Shown here: piece after piece, positions 25,438-32,350 of the stretch
How positions within the stretch are numbered: the stretch's first letter is position 1
Layout: every line of letters begins with the position of its first letter
Source of the DNA: Streptomyces venezuelae
GTDB taxonomy: Bacteria > Actinomycetota > Actinomycetes > Streptomycetales > Streptomycetaceae
Assembly (NCBI RefSeq): GCF_008642375.1
Contig: NZ_CP029194.1
Coordinates: 4,340,001 to 4,404,000 of the forward strand
DNA length: 64,000 bases
Reading direction: 5' to 3'
The notes under the pieces: model-generated
The model's database searches: none
Told to the model about the DNA's origin: nothing
The model's input: only the letters and a program-made list of their open reading frames with translations
Program-made: the position numbers and the translations under genes

Positions 25438-25965
25438 ATGACGAACACGCAGAAGTCCGCCAAGACGACCGCCAAGGCGACCGCCAAGGCGACCACCGAC
25501 ACGACCGTCGACACGACCGCTGAGACCGAGACGAAGGCCGAGGCGTTCACGGCCGAGGAGCGGAGCGCGATGAAGGAGCGCGCCAAGGAGGTCAGGGCGT
25601 CCGCGCGCCGTGGATCGCGCGCCGACAAGGCGGCGGAGGAGGAAGCGGCCGTGGTCGCGAAGATCGCCGAGATGCAGGATTCGGACCGTGTCATGGCCGA
25701 ACGCATCCACGCCGTGGTCAAGGAGAGTGCCCCTGAGCTCGCGCCGAAGCTCTGGTACGGCATGCCCGCCTACGCCAAGGCCGGCAAGGTCGTCTGCTTC
25801 TTCCAGAGCGCGCAGAAGTTCAACGCGCGGTACGCGACCTTCGGCTTCAACGACGTGGCGAACCTCGACGAGGGCACGATGTGGCCGGCCGCCTTCGCCC
25901 TGAAGGAGCTGACCGCCGCCGACGAGGCGCGGATCGCGGAGCTGGTCAAGAAGGCCGTCAGCTGA
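25438..25965 (+). CDS. DUF1801 domain protein with Lys/Thr/Ala-rich N-terminus
   Basis: This 175-residue protein has a low-complexity N-terminal 40 residues (KTTAKATAKATTDTT) that resembles histone-like tails, then a helical stretch, then a DUF1801 (YdhG-like) domain from about residue 90: SAPELAPKLWYGMPAYAKAGKVVCFFQ (quoted in part) and FGFNDVANLDEGTMWP. The function of the domain is not established. ATG at 25438 follows GAGAAGGAA. It lies 62 bp after the AhpD-like gene and may share its transcript. Confidence 0.8.
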   Translation: MTNTQKSAKTTAKATAKATTDTTVDTTAETETKAEAFTAEERSAMKERAKEVRASARRGSRADKAAEEEAAVVAKIAEMQDSDRVMAERIHAVVKESAPELAPKLWYGMPAYAKAGKVVCFFQSAQKFNARYATFGFNDVANLDEGTMWPAAFALKELTAADEARIAELVKKAVS

Positions 25966-26067
25966 GGGAACCGGGCCAGGTCGGTGGTGGCCACTGATCC
26001 GTCCGGGTGGTGTTCATCGGAAGAACTGCGCGGCGGCGGCGTCGTTCCGCGGGAATCTCGGGTCGCA

Positions 26068-26082
26068 TCCACATCATGTGGA
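26068..26082. promoter_or_regulatory. Palindrome upstream of the small secreted protein gene
   Basis: TCCACA-tca-TGTGGA is a perfect inverted repeat, 62 bp before the ATG at 26144, in a 178-bp gene-free spacer that is less GC-rich than its surroundings. It may be an operator; no regulator is identified. Confidence 0.35.
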
Positions 26083-26143
26083 AAGTACGTAAAGCGCGCA
26101 ACTCGAAATGAACCATCCGAGAACGTCACGAAAGTGAGGGATC

Positions 26144-26533
26144 ATGGCCACCGCCAAGGTCAAGCAGTTCTGGACCGCCTTCATCTCCGTCCTCTTCGCC
26201 CTGCTCGCCTCCGTCGGCCTGGCGAGCACCGCCGCCGCGGCCCAGCAGCCCGCCGTGCAGCAGCCCGAGGAGCCGGCCGGCTCCGCCGCCACCACGGCGG
26301 CCACCGCCACCGGGGAGCGCGCCCACGCCCCCGTACCGGCACAGCGGACGCATCGGTGGCCCCTCGCCGGTGACCGGTCCCTGCCGCCCACCATCAAGCA
26401 GCGCATCGGTGCCGAGGCCCACGGCTCCTCCCCCTCGGTTCGCCACCGCCACGCGGGTGGCGCGGCCGAGAGCGACCCGGCCGCGCTGACGGAGCTGGCG
26501 CTCGCGGCGACGGCGCCGACGGCGGGCGCGTAG
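26144..26533 (+). CDS. Small secreted protein of unknown function
   Basis: This 129-residue product has a clear N-terminal signal peptide (KVKQFWTAFISVLFALLASVGL, then ASTAAAAQ as probable cleavage region) and a mature part rich in Ala, Pro, Gln, His and Arg with no recognised domain. ATG at 26144 follows GTGAGGGATC. It looks like a Streptomyces-specific exported protein; I give it no function. It converges on the DUF5324 gene across a minisatellite. Confidence 0.7.
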   Translation: MATAKVKQFWTAFISVLFALLASVGLASTAAAAQQPAVQQPEEPAGSAATTAATATGERAHAPVPAQRTHRWPLAGDRSLPPTIKQRIGAEAHGSSPSVRHRHAGGAAESDPAALTELALAATAPTAGA

Positions 26534-26598
26534 GACGCGGGGAGCCGACGTACGCGCACTCCCCGCGCCCTGTGAAACCGCTACACCCTCGGAACACG

Positions 26599-26780
26599 AA
26601 GTTCGACCGATGAACCGAGAAGCTCCACCGACGGATCACCAAGCTCCACCGACGGATCACCAAGCTCCACCGACGGAACACCAAGCTCCACCGACGGAAC
26701 ACCAAGCTCCACCGACGGAACACCAAGCTCCACCGACGGAACACCAAGCTCCACCGACGGAACACCAAGCTCCACCGACC
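26599..26780. repeat. 21-bp minisatellite between convergent genes
   Basis: Seven full 21-bp units (AAGCTCCACCGACGG plus ATCACC twice, then AACACC five times) run from 26620 to 26766. A truncated eighth unit ends at 26780 and a degenerate copy (AAGTTCGACCGATGAACCGAG) precedes at 26599. The array fills most of the 288-bp spacer between the stops of the secreted protein and DUF5324 genes. Because 21 is a multiple of three it keeps reading frames open on both strands, which creates spurious repetitive ORFs. Confidence 0.93.
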
Positions 26781-26821
26781 CAAGACGAAGCCACGAAGTT
26801 CCTTCGACCGGACCGCAGCGG

Positions 26822-27571
26822 TCAGCGACGCTCGTCGCGCTCCGCGGACCCGGCGTCGGCTTCCGCATCGGCCTCGATCTCGGCCTCGGCCTCGGCCTCA
26901 GCCTGGATCTCGGCCTCGTTCTCCTTGAACTCCACCTCCGGATCGAGGAACCCCCCGTTGCCGTCGCCGGACGACAACGCGGAACCCTCGCCCACCTCGG
27001 TGGGAGCCGGCGGCTCGACCAGCCAGTCGGGATTGGCCTGCTTGTCCCACCACTTCCAAGCGGCGAAAGCGCCGCCGACCACCAAGCCGAGGACCACGAG
27101 TCCCTTGGCGAGGCGACCGGCCCTGGCCCGCCGCTCGTGCTTCTTCACGATCCTCTGGATCTCCTTCGGCGTCACCTGACCGCGCAGCGCGGCCCAGGCG
27201 GCGGTGGAACGCGACCCGGCCTCCTCAAGGACGGGACCGGTCGCGGCGACCGCGTGCTCGACACGCGGAACGGTGTAGTCGGCCGCCTGACGGGCGGCTG
27301 AGCGGGTCACGTCCGCCGCGCGCTGCGCGGCAGCGTCGACCTTCGGCGGTACGTGCGGTGCGACATGCGAGGCGTACTGCACCCGCGCCTGTACTCGGGC
27401 CTGCTGGGCGGCCCTCGAGACCTTCGGCGCGATCCGCACCCGCGCCTCGTGCGCGTAGTACGTGGCCTGGTCCCTGGCCGTTTCGGCGTACGGCGCCACC
27501 ACTTCCGCGGCGTGCAGGACGCTCTCCTTCGCCGAATCTGACGCGGCGCGCACGCTGTCCATGCGGGTCAC
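26822..27571 (-). CDS. DUF5324-type membrane protein
   Basis: This 249-residue protein has a long amphipathic helical region (residues 1-150) with Ala/Arg-rich repeats such as DSAKESVLHAAEVVAPYAETARD and AAQQARVQARVQYASH (quoted in part). A basic stretch (KKHERRARAGR), one membrane segment (LVVLGLVVGGAFAAWKWW) and an acidic Glu/Ala repeat tail follow. This matches the DUF5324 proteins of Streptomyces next to ppiA; function unknown. GTG at 27571 follows GAGGAGGAATCCC and is chosen over the ATG three codons downstream. Confidence 0.82.
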   Translation of the reverse strand: MTRMDSVRAASDSAKESVLHAAEVVAPYAETARDQATYYAHEARVRIAPKVSRAAQQARVQARVQYASHVAPHVPPKVDAAAQRAADVTRSAARQAADYTVPRVEHAVAATGPVLEEAGSRSTAAWAALRGQVTPKEIQRIVKKHERRARAGRLAKGLVVLGLVVGGAFAAWKWWDKQANPDWLVEPPAPTEVGEGSALSSGDGNGGFLDPEVEFKENEAEIQAEAEAEAEIEADAEADAGSAERDERR

Positions 27572-27750
27572 GGGATTCCTCCTCCTCGGGTGGCGACGAT
27601 GTCGGTTTTTCACCTTTCCATCCTTTTCGGAATCATGCCCCTCGGATCGAAGTCCGGCATGCGGGGCGGGCATCCGGGGCATGCGAGGATCGGTGGTCAC
27701 GCCAGAGCCAGATGCGATACGACAACGACACGATGTGGACGGAAGCGACC

Positions 27751-28278
27751 GTGGCCGAGCAGCTGTACGCGATCCTCAAGACCAGCCTGGGCGACATCGA
27801 GGTACGGCTGATGCCGTTCCACGCCCCGAAGACCGTGCGCAACTTCGTCGAACTCGCCTCCGGTGAGCGCGAGTGGACGCACCCCGCCACCGGCAAGGTC
27901 TCCTCGGACCCGCTCTACGACGGCACGGTCTTCCACCGGGTCATCAAGGGCTTCATGATCCAGGGCGGCGACCCGCTGGGGAACGGCACGGGCGGCCCCG
28001 GTTACGAGTTCGCCGACGAGTTCCACCCGGAGCTCTTCTTCGACCGCCCCTACCTGCTGGCCATGGCCAATGCCGGCCCGGGCACCAACGGCTCGCAGTT
28101 CTTCGTCACGGTCGGTGCCGCGACCTGGCTGAACCGCAAGCACACCATCTTCGGCGAGGTTGCGGGCCCGGAGAGCCGGAAGGTCGTGGACGCGATCGCG
28201 GCGGTCGCGACCGACCCGCACACCGAGCGCCCGCGCCAGGACGTGGTGATCGACTCCGTGGTGATCGAGAAGCGCTGA
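27751..28278 (+). CDS. ppiA: Peptidyl-prolyl cis-trans isomerase, cyclophilin type
   Basis: Cyclophilins catalyse proline cis-trans isomerisation. The protein has 175 residues and no signal peptide, so it should be cytoplasmic. Active-site blocks are present: VFHRVIKGFMIQGGDP (catalytic Arg in FHRVI), GYEFADEFHPEL, LAMANAGPGTNGSQFFVT and HTIFGEV. GTG at 27751 follows GGAAG; an ATG further upstream at 27718 is less supported. It is divergent from the DUF5324 gene and 40 bp before the rhomboid gene. Confidence 0.93.
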   Translation: MAEQLYAILKTSLGDIEVRLMPFHAPKTVRNFVELASGEREWTHPATGKVSSDPLYDGTVFHRVIKGFMIQGGDPLGNGTGGPGYEFADEFHPELFFDRPYLLAMANAGPGTNGSQFFVTVGAATWLNRKHTIFGEVAGPESRKVVDAIAAVATDPHTERPRQDVVIDSVVIEKR

Positions 28279-28318
28279 GGCGGACATGACGGAAGGGACG
28301 GAAGGGAAGGAACCTGTC

Positions 28319-29185
28319 ATGGACCCGCAGTCCGGCCTGCCCCGCTGCTACCGCCACCCGGAGGCCGAGACCGGAATCCGCTGCGCCCGCTGCGACAAGC
28401 CCATCTGCCCGCAGTGCATGATCTCCGCCTCGGTCGGTTTCCAGTGCCCGGACTGCGTGCGCAACGGCTCGGGCACCGGCCACGCCGCCGACGCCAACCA
28501 GCCCCGGACGCTCGTGGGCGGCCGGGTGGCGGCCGACGACCGTCTGGTCACCAAGATCCTGATCGGCATCAACCTCGCGGTGTACCTGCTGGTCCTGGCG
28601 CTCGGGGACCGGTTCGTCGACGAGCTCGTGCTCATCGGCTACGCCTACATGCCGGCCCTCGGCGAGTTGGTCGGGGTCGCGGACGGCGAGTGGTACCGGC
28701 TGCTGACCGCGACCGTCCTGCACCAGGAGATCTGGCACATCCTCTTCAACGTGCTGGGCCTGTGGGTGATCGGCGGGATCGTCGAGCCCGAGCTCGGCCG
28801 GGTCCGGTACATCGCCCTGTGCCTGCTCTCCGGGCTCTCCGGCTCCGTGCTGGCCTATCTCGTCGCCGCGCAGAACCAGCCCTCGCTGGGCGCCTCCGGC
28901 GTCGTCTACGGCCTGATCGGCGCCTGGGTCGTCCTGGCCCGCCACAAGCGGCACGACATGCGGCCGGTGGTCCTCTTCGTGGCGCTGTCGTTGCTCATGA
29001 CATTCACCCGTCCGGGGATCTCCTGGGAGGCGCACGTCGGCGGTCTCGTCGCGGGCGTCCTGGTGACGTACGCGATGGTGCACGCGCCGAGGTCGCGCAG
29101 GGAACTCGTGCAGTACGGGGCCTGTGGACTGGTGCTCCTGCTCGACCTGGGGCTCGTACTCGCCCGATCCGCTGCGCTCACCTGA
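28319..29185 (+). CDS. Rhomboid-family intramembrane serine protease
   Basis: Rhomboids cleave substrates within the membrane. The protein has 288 residues and six or seven membrane segments. The catalytic serine is in GASGVVYG (S193) and the catalytic histidine in AHVGGL (H239); the oxyanion-side HILFN motif is present near residue 142. A cysteine-rich N-terminal domain (CYRHPEAETGIRCARCDKPICPQC, in pieces, residues 10-50) resembles a B-box-like zinc ribbon and is typical of actinobacterial members. ATG at 28319 follows AAGGAA. Substrates are unknown. Confidence 0.92.
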   Translation: MDPQSGLPRCYRHPEAETGIRCARCDKPICPQCMISASVGFQCPDCVRNGSGTGHAADANQPRTLVGGRVAADDRLVTKILIGINLAVYLLVLALGDRFVDELVLIGYAYMPALGELVGVADGEWYRLLTATVLHQEIWHILFNVLGLWVIGGIVEPELGRVRYIALCLLSGLSGSVLAYLVAAQNQPSLGASGVVYGLIGAWVVLARHKRHDMRPVVLFVALSLLMTFTRPGISWEAHVGGLVAGVLVTYAMVHAPRSRRELVQYGACGLVLLLDLGLVLARSAALT

Positions 29186-29536
29186 GCGCAGGGGGCTGTG
29201 GAAGAGCTTTTTCCCGAGCTTTCCCCAGAGTTATCCACAGTGCGTGGCGAATCATCCCTGTGTACTGGGGAAAGGCTGCGCCCCTCGCCTCTGACCTGGT
29301 GTTTCTCCAGGGAGGCGAGGGGCGCAGCGGGTCCCTCGGCGGGTGATCGCGCTGGTGGAGCGGTCATACCGGCGTCAACGTCGTGCGAGTTATCCACAGA
29401 TCGTCGTAAGTTATCCAGTGCTGTGCACAACGCTGTGGATAAGTTTAGGGGAGAGCTTGACGAGCCACCGGTCCAGCCGATATTTCGCAGGCTGCGACGC
29501 AGGCTGCGACCCGGGTCGCGACGGGGGTGGGGCGGG
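29186..29536. promoter_or_regulatory. DnaA-box cluster outside oriC
   Basis: This 351-bp spacer between the convergent rhomboid and crgA genes contains no gene. It has TTATCCACA at 29231-29239 and 29390-29398, the inverse TGTGGATAA at 29434-29442, the near match TTATCCAGT at 29411-29419 and TGTGCACAA at 29422-29430. Three are perfect matches to the high-affinity R1-type DnaA box, clustered about 22 kb from oriC. A titration or initiation-timing role is inferred. Confidence 0.75.
29276..29327. terminator. Long hairpin inside the DnaA-box cluster
   Basis: Perfect 15-nt arms CTGCGCCCCTCGCCT and AGGCGAGGGGCGCAG enclose a 22-nt loop. It lies between the rhomboid and crgA stops, so it may terminate both transcripts; it also separates the DnaA boxes into two groups. 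Confidence 0.6.
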
Positions 29537-29791
29537 CTACTTCCACTGCGTGGAGACGCCGAACCCCGCGGCGATGAAGCCGAAGCCCACCACGATGTTC
29601 ACGTTGCCGATCGACTTGATCGGCAGCGAGCCGTCGGTGACGTAGAAGAGCACGATCCACACCAGCCCGATGGCGAACAGCGCCAGCATCACAGGGGCCA
29701 CCCAGCTGCTGTTCGACAGCTTGATGTTGGTGGCCTGCTTGGCGGGGGTAGGCGTGAAGTCGGCCTTCTTGCGGATACGTGACTTCGGCAC
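29537..29791 (-). CDS. crgA: Septation inhibitor CrgA
   Basis: CrgA is a small actinobacterial membrane protein that interacts with division proteins and delays FtsZ-ring formation in aerial hyphae of Streptomyces. This one has 84 residues: a basic start MPKSRIRKKADFTP, then two membrane segments (WVAPVMLALFAIGLVWIVLFYV and NVNIVVGFGFIAAGFGVS, in pieces). Length and pattern fit the family throughout. Transcription runs toward the DnaA-box cluster; the DUF881 gene is divergent upstream. Confidence 0.95.
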   Translation of the reverse strand: MPKSRIRKKADFTPTPAKQATNIKLSNSSWVAPVMLALFAIGLVWIVLFYVTDGSLPIKSIGNVNIVVGFGFIAAGFGVSTQWK

Positions 29792-29931
29792 GAGGGACTC
29801 TCCTGTCGATGCGCTGCGTGACCGCGCAGGGAACTATGGGCGGCGCCGGGATGTGACGTAGGAGGAAGACTGCGTCTCCCGGGCGTCCGTTAGCGTAGTG
29901 GTTCCGCGGCACCGAAGGGGATCAGGGTACG

Positions 29932-30699
29932 TTGAGCAATTCCGCCGACACTCCCACAGGGGCGGGCCGCACCACGAGGTGGCGCCCCGTCCGGGTGCTG
30001 ACCCTTGCCGTCTTCGCCCTCGCCGGACTGATCTTCGTCACGAGCTTCAACACGGCCAAGGGCACGAACATCCGCACAGACGCCTCTCTTCTCAGGCTCT
30101 CAGACCTGATCGAGGAGCGCAGCCACAAGAACGCGGGGCTCGACGAGTCCACCGCGGCCCTCCGCTCCCAGGTCGACGGCCTCGCCGCCCGCGACGACGG
30201 TTCCACCCGTGCGGAGGACGCGAAGCTCGACGCCCTCGAAGCGACCGCGGGCACCAAGAAGGTCTCCGGCTCCGGCCTCACGGTCACTCTCAACGACGCC
30301 CCGCCGAACGCCCAGGCCGCCCCCGGCTACCCGGAGCCGCAGGCCAACGACCTCGTCATCCACCAGCAGGACCTCCAGGCCGTCGTCAACGCCCTGTGGC
30401 AGGGCGGCGCCGAGGGCATCCGCGTCATGGACCAGCGGCTCATCTCCACCAGCGCCGTCCGCTGCGTCGGCAACACCCTGATCCTCCAGGGCCGCGTCTA
30501 CTCGCCCCCGTACAAGATCACGGCCGTCGGTGACCGCGGGAAGCTGAGCAGGGCGCTCAACGACTCCCCGGCCCTCCAGAACTACCAGCTGTACGTGAAG
30601 GCGTACGGGCTCGGCTGGAAAGTCGACGACCACAAGGCGGTGACTCTGCCCGGCTACTCGGGCACAGTGGACCTCCACTACGCGAAGCCGGTGGGCTGA
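29932..30699 (+). CDS. DUF881-family membrane-anchored protein
   Basis: This 255-residue protein has one N-terminal membrane anchor (VLTLAVFALAGLIFVTSF), a short coiled-coil-like part (residues 50-85) and a DUF881 domain marked by GSGLTVTLNDAP, NDLVIHQQDLQAVVNALWQGGAEGIRVMDQRL (in pieces) and RCVGNTLILQGRVYSPPYKITAVGD. Members are common next to crgA and sortase genes in actinobacteria; role unknown. The start is TTG at 29932 with GGGGATCAGGG upstream, as no better codon exists. Confidence 0.9.
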   Translation: MSNSADTPTGAGRTTRWRPVRVLTLAVFALAGLIFVTSFNTAKGTNIRTDASLLRLSDLIEERSHKNAGLDESTAALRSQVDGLAARDDGSTRAEDAKLDALEATAGTKKVSGSGLTVTLNDAPPNAQAAPGYPEPQANDLVIHQQDLQAVVNALWQGGAEGIRVMDQRLISTSAVRCVGNTLILQGRVYSPPYKITAVGDRGKLSRALNDSPALQNYQLYVKAYGLGWKVDDHKAVTLPGYSGTVDLHYAKPVG

Positions 30700-30724
30700 C
30701 CGGAGGGACTGCGGGGAGGGGCGC

Positions 30725-31489
30725 GTGGGCGGTGTCCGACTCGTCGTGCGGACCTTCAGCGAGCTGTGCCTGACCGTCGGCACCCTGATCGTCCTCTTCG
30801 TCGTGTACGTCCTGTACTGGACCGGTGTCCAGGCCCAGAGCGCCAGCGCCGGCCAGATCGACACCCTCCAGCGGGAGTGGACGAGCACCCCGGTCGCAGC
30901 CCCCGACGCGAAACCTGGCACGGACCCGGGCACGGCTCCGCCCGGGGGCTCCACCGCGGGTTCCCGCGAGCCGGCCACCGCACCCGAGGCCCGGCGGCCG
31001 TACACCCCCGGCAAGGGGATCGCCGTGATGTACGTCCCCCGGCTCGGCAAGGACTGGAAGTGGCCCGTCCTCGAAGGCACCGGCCCGGGCGTCCTGAAGA
31101 AGGGCCTCGGCCACTACGCGGCCACCGCGCGGCTCGGCGCGACCGGCAACTTCGCCGTCGCCGGCCACCGCCGCACGTACGGCGACCCCTTCAAGGACTT
31201 CCCGCGCCTGCGCCCCGGCGACGCGGTCGTCCTCACCGACGGGACGACCTGGTTCACCTACCGCGTCGACCGCGGTCCCTACCGGACCCTGCCCACCGAC
31301 GTCGGGGTCGTCGCCCCCGTACCGAAGCCCCTCAGGAAGAACGCGGCCGGCTACGACCGGCCCGGCCGCTACCTCACCCTCACCACCTGCGAGCCCGAGT
31401 GGGGCAGCAGTCACCGGCTGATCGTCTGGGCGCACCTCGACACCACACAGCCGGTGGCCGACGGTCGTCCACAGGCTTTGGGCAGCTGA
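30725..31489 (+). CDS. Class E sortase (first of three)
   Basis: Sortases attach secreted proteins to the cell wall; class E enzymes of Streptomyces recognise LAxTG-type signals. This 254-residue protein has an N-terminal membrane segment (residues 12-34), a Pro/Ala/Gly linker and a catalytic domain with His148 (VAGHRRTYG), Cys222 (LTLTTCEPEW) and Arg231 (SSHRLIVW). All three catalytic residues are present. GTG at 30725 begins 25 bp after the DUF881 stop, so the genes likely share an operon. Its relation to SrtE1 or SrtE2 cannot be settled by eye. Confidence 0.92.
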   Translation: MGGVRLVVRTFSELCLTVGTLIVLFVVYVLYWTGVQAQSASAGQIDTLQREWTSTPVAAPDAKPGTDPGTAPPGGSTAGSREPATAPEARRPYTPGKGIAVMYVPRLGKDWKWPVLEGTGPGVLKKGLGHYAATARLGATGNFAVAGHRRTYGDPFKDFPRLRPGDAVVLTDGTTWFTYRVDRGPYRTLPTDVGVVAPVPKPLRKNAAGYDRPGRYLTLTTCEPEWGSSHRLIVWAHLDTTQPVADGRPQALGS

Positions 31490-31553
31490 CCCCCCACGGC
31501 CCCCTCGCCCCGTACTCTGGTCCCCGTAACGAACGGAAGGGGCGGTCGACGGC

Positions 31554-31715
31554 ATGTACGGCTGGATCTGGAGGCATCTGCCGGGCAACGCGTGGGTGCG
31601 GGCACTGATCTCGATCGTGCTGGTGCTCGCGGTGGTCTACGCCCTCTTCCAGTACGTGTTCCCCTGGGCGGAGCCCCTGCTTCCGTTCAACGATGTGACG
31701 GTGGACGGCCAGTGA
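31554..31715 (+). CDS. 53-residue membrane peptide before pabA
   Basis: A short gene encodes MYGWIWRHLPGNAW followed by one hydrophobic segment (VRALISIVLVLAVVYALFQYVFPW, in pieces) and a short tail ending DGQ. It has a GGAAGGGGCGG ribosome binding region, and its stop overlaps the pabA start (GTGA), which supports real translation. Such a peptide between sortase and pabA genes is a recurring Streptomyces arrangement in my recollection. No function is assigned. Confidence 0.75.
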   Translation: MYGWIWRHLPGNAWVRALISIVLVLAVVYALFQYVFPWAEPLLPFNDVTVDGQ

Positions 31716-32350
31716 GCGCGCGAATTCTCGTCGTCGACAACTACGACAGCTTCGTCTTCAACCTCGTGCAGTACCTCTACCAGCTCGGCGCCGAGTGCGA
31801 GGTCCTCCGCAACGACGAGGTCGAGCTGAGCCACGCACAGGACGGCTTCGACGGCGTCCTGCTGTCGCCCGGGCCCGGCGCGCCCGAGCAGGCCGGGGTC
31901 TGCATCGACATGGTCCGGCACTGCGCCGACACCGGCGTGCCCGTCTTCGGCGTCTGCCTCGGCATGCAGTCGATGGCCGTGGCGTACGGCGGCGTCGTCG
32001 ACCGCGCGCCCGAGCTGCTGCACGGCAAGACCTCGCTCGTCACGCACGAGGGGAAGGGCGTCTTCGCGGGCCTCCCCTCGCCCTTCACCGCGACCCGCTA
32101 CCACTCGCTGGCCGCCGAGCCCGCCGCCCTTCCGGCGGAGCTGGAGGTCACCGCGCGGACCGAGGACGGCATCATCATGGGGCTCCGCCACCGTGAACTG
32201 GCCGTCGAAGGGGTCCAGTTCCACCCGGAGTCGGTCCTCACCGAGCACGGCCACCTCATGCTCGCCAACTGGCTGGAGCGGTGCGGCGACAAGGGGGCGG
32301 TCGGCCGGTCGGCGGGGCTCGCGCCGGTGGTGGGCAAGGCCGTCGCGTGA
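31712..32350 (+). CDS. pabA: Aminodeoxychorismate/anthranilate synthase component II (glutamine amidotransferase)
   Basis: This 212-residue glutamine amidotransferase supplies ammonia to a chorismate-using partner to make aminodeoxychorismate (folate route) or anthranilate. The catalytic cysteine is in GVCLGMQ near residue 84; the His-Glu pair is in VQFHPESVLTEHG near 170-182; the oxyanion loop is SPGPGAPEQAG. Starts overlap on both sides (GTGA with the small peptide, GTGA with the next sortase), so it is embedded in a sortase operon. The pabA name rests on this Streptomyces context; a trpG role cannot be excluded. Confidence 0.9.
   Translation: MSARILVVDNYDSFVFNLVQYLYQLGAECEVLRNDEVELSHAQDGFDGVLLSPGPGAPEQAGVCIDMVRHCADTGVPVFGVCLGMQSMAVAYGGVVDRAPELLHGKTSLVTHEGKGVFAGLPSPFTATRYHSLAAEPAALPAELEVTARTEDGIIMGLRHRELAVEGVQFHPESVLTEHGHLMLANWLERCGDKGAVGRSAGLAPVVGKAVA

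Noticed and set aside
26599..26780. Possible CRISPR array
   Set aside because: Units are contiguous 21-bp repeats without unique spacers, and no cas genes are present.
26581..26868. Frame encoding SVELGVP heptad repeats (and HQAPPTE repeats on the other strand)
   Set aside because: Both come from translating the 21-bp minisatellite, whose unit length keeps frames open; no start signals or family support.
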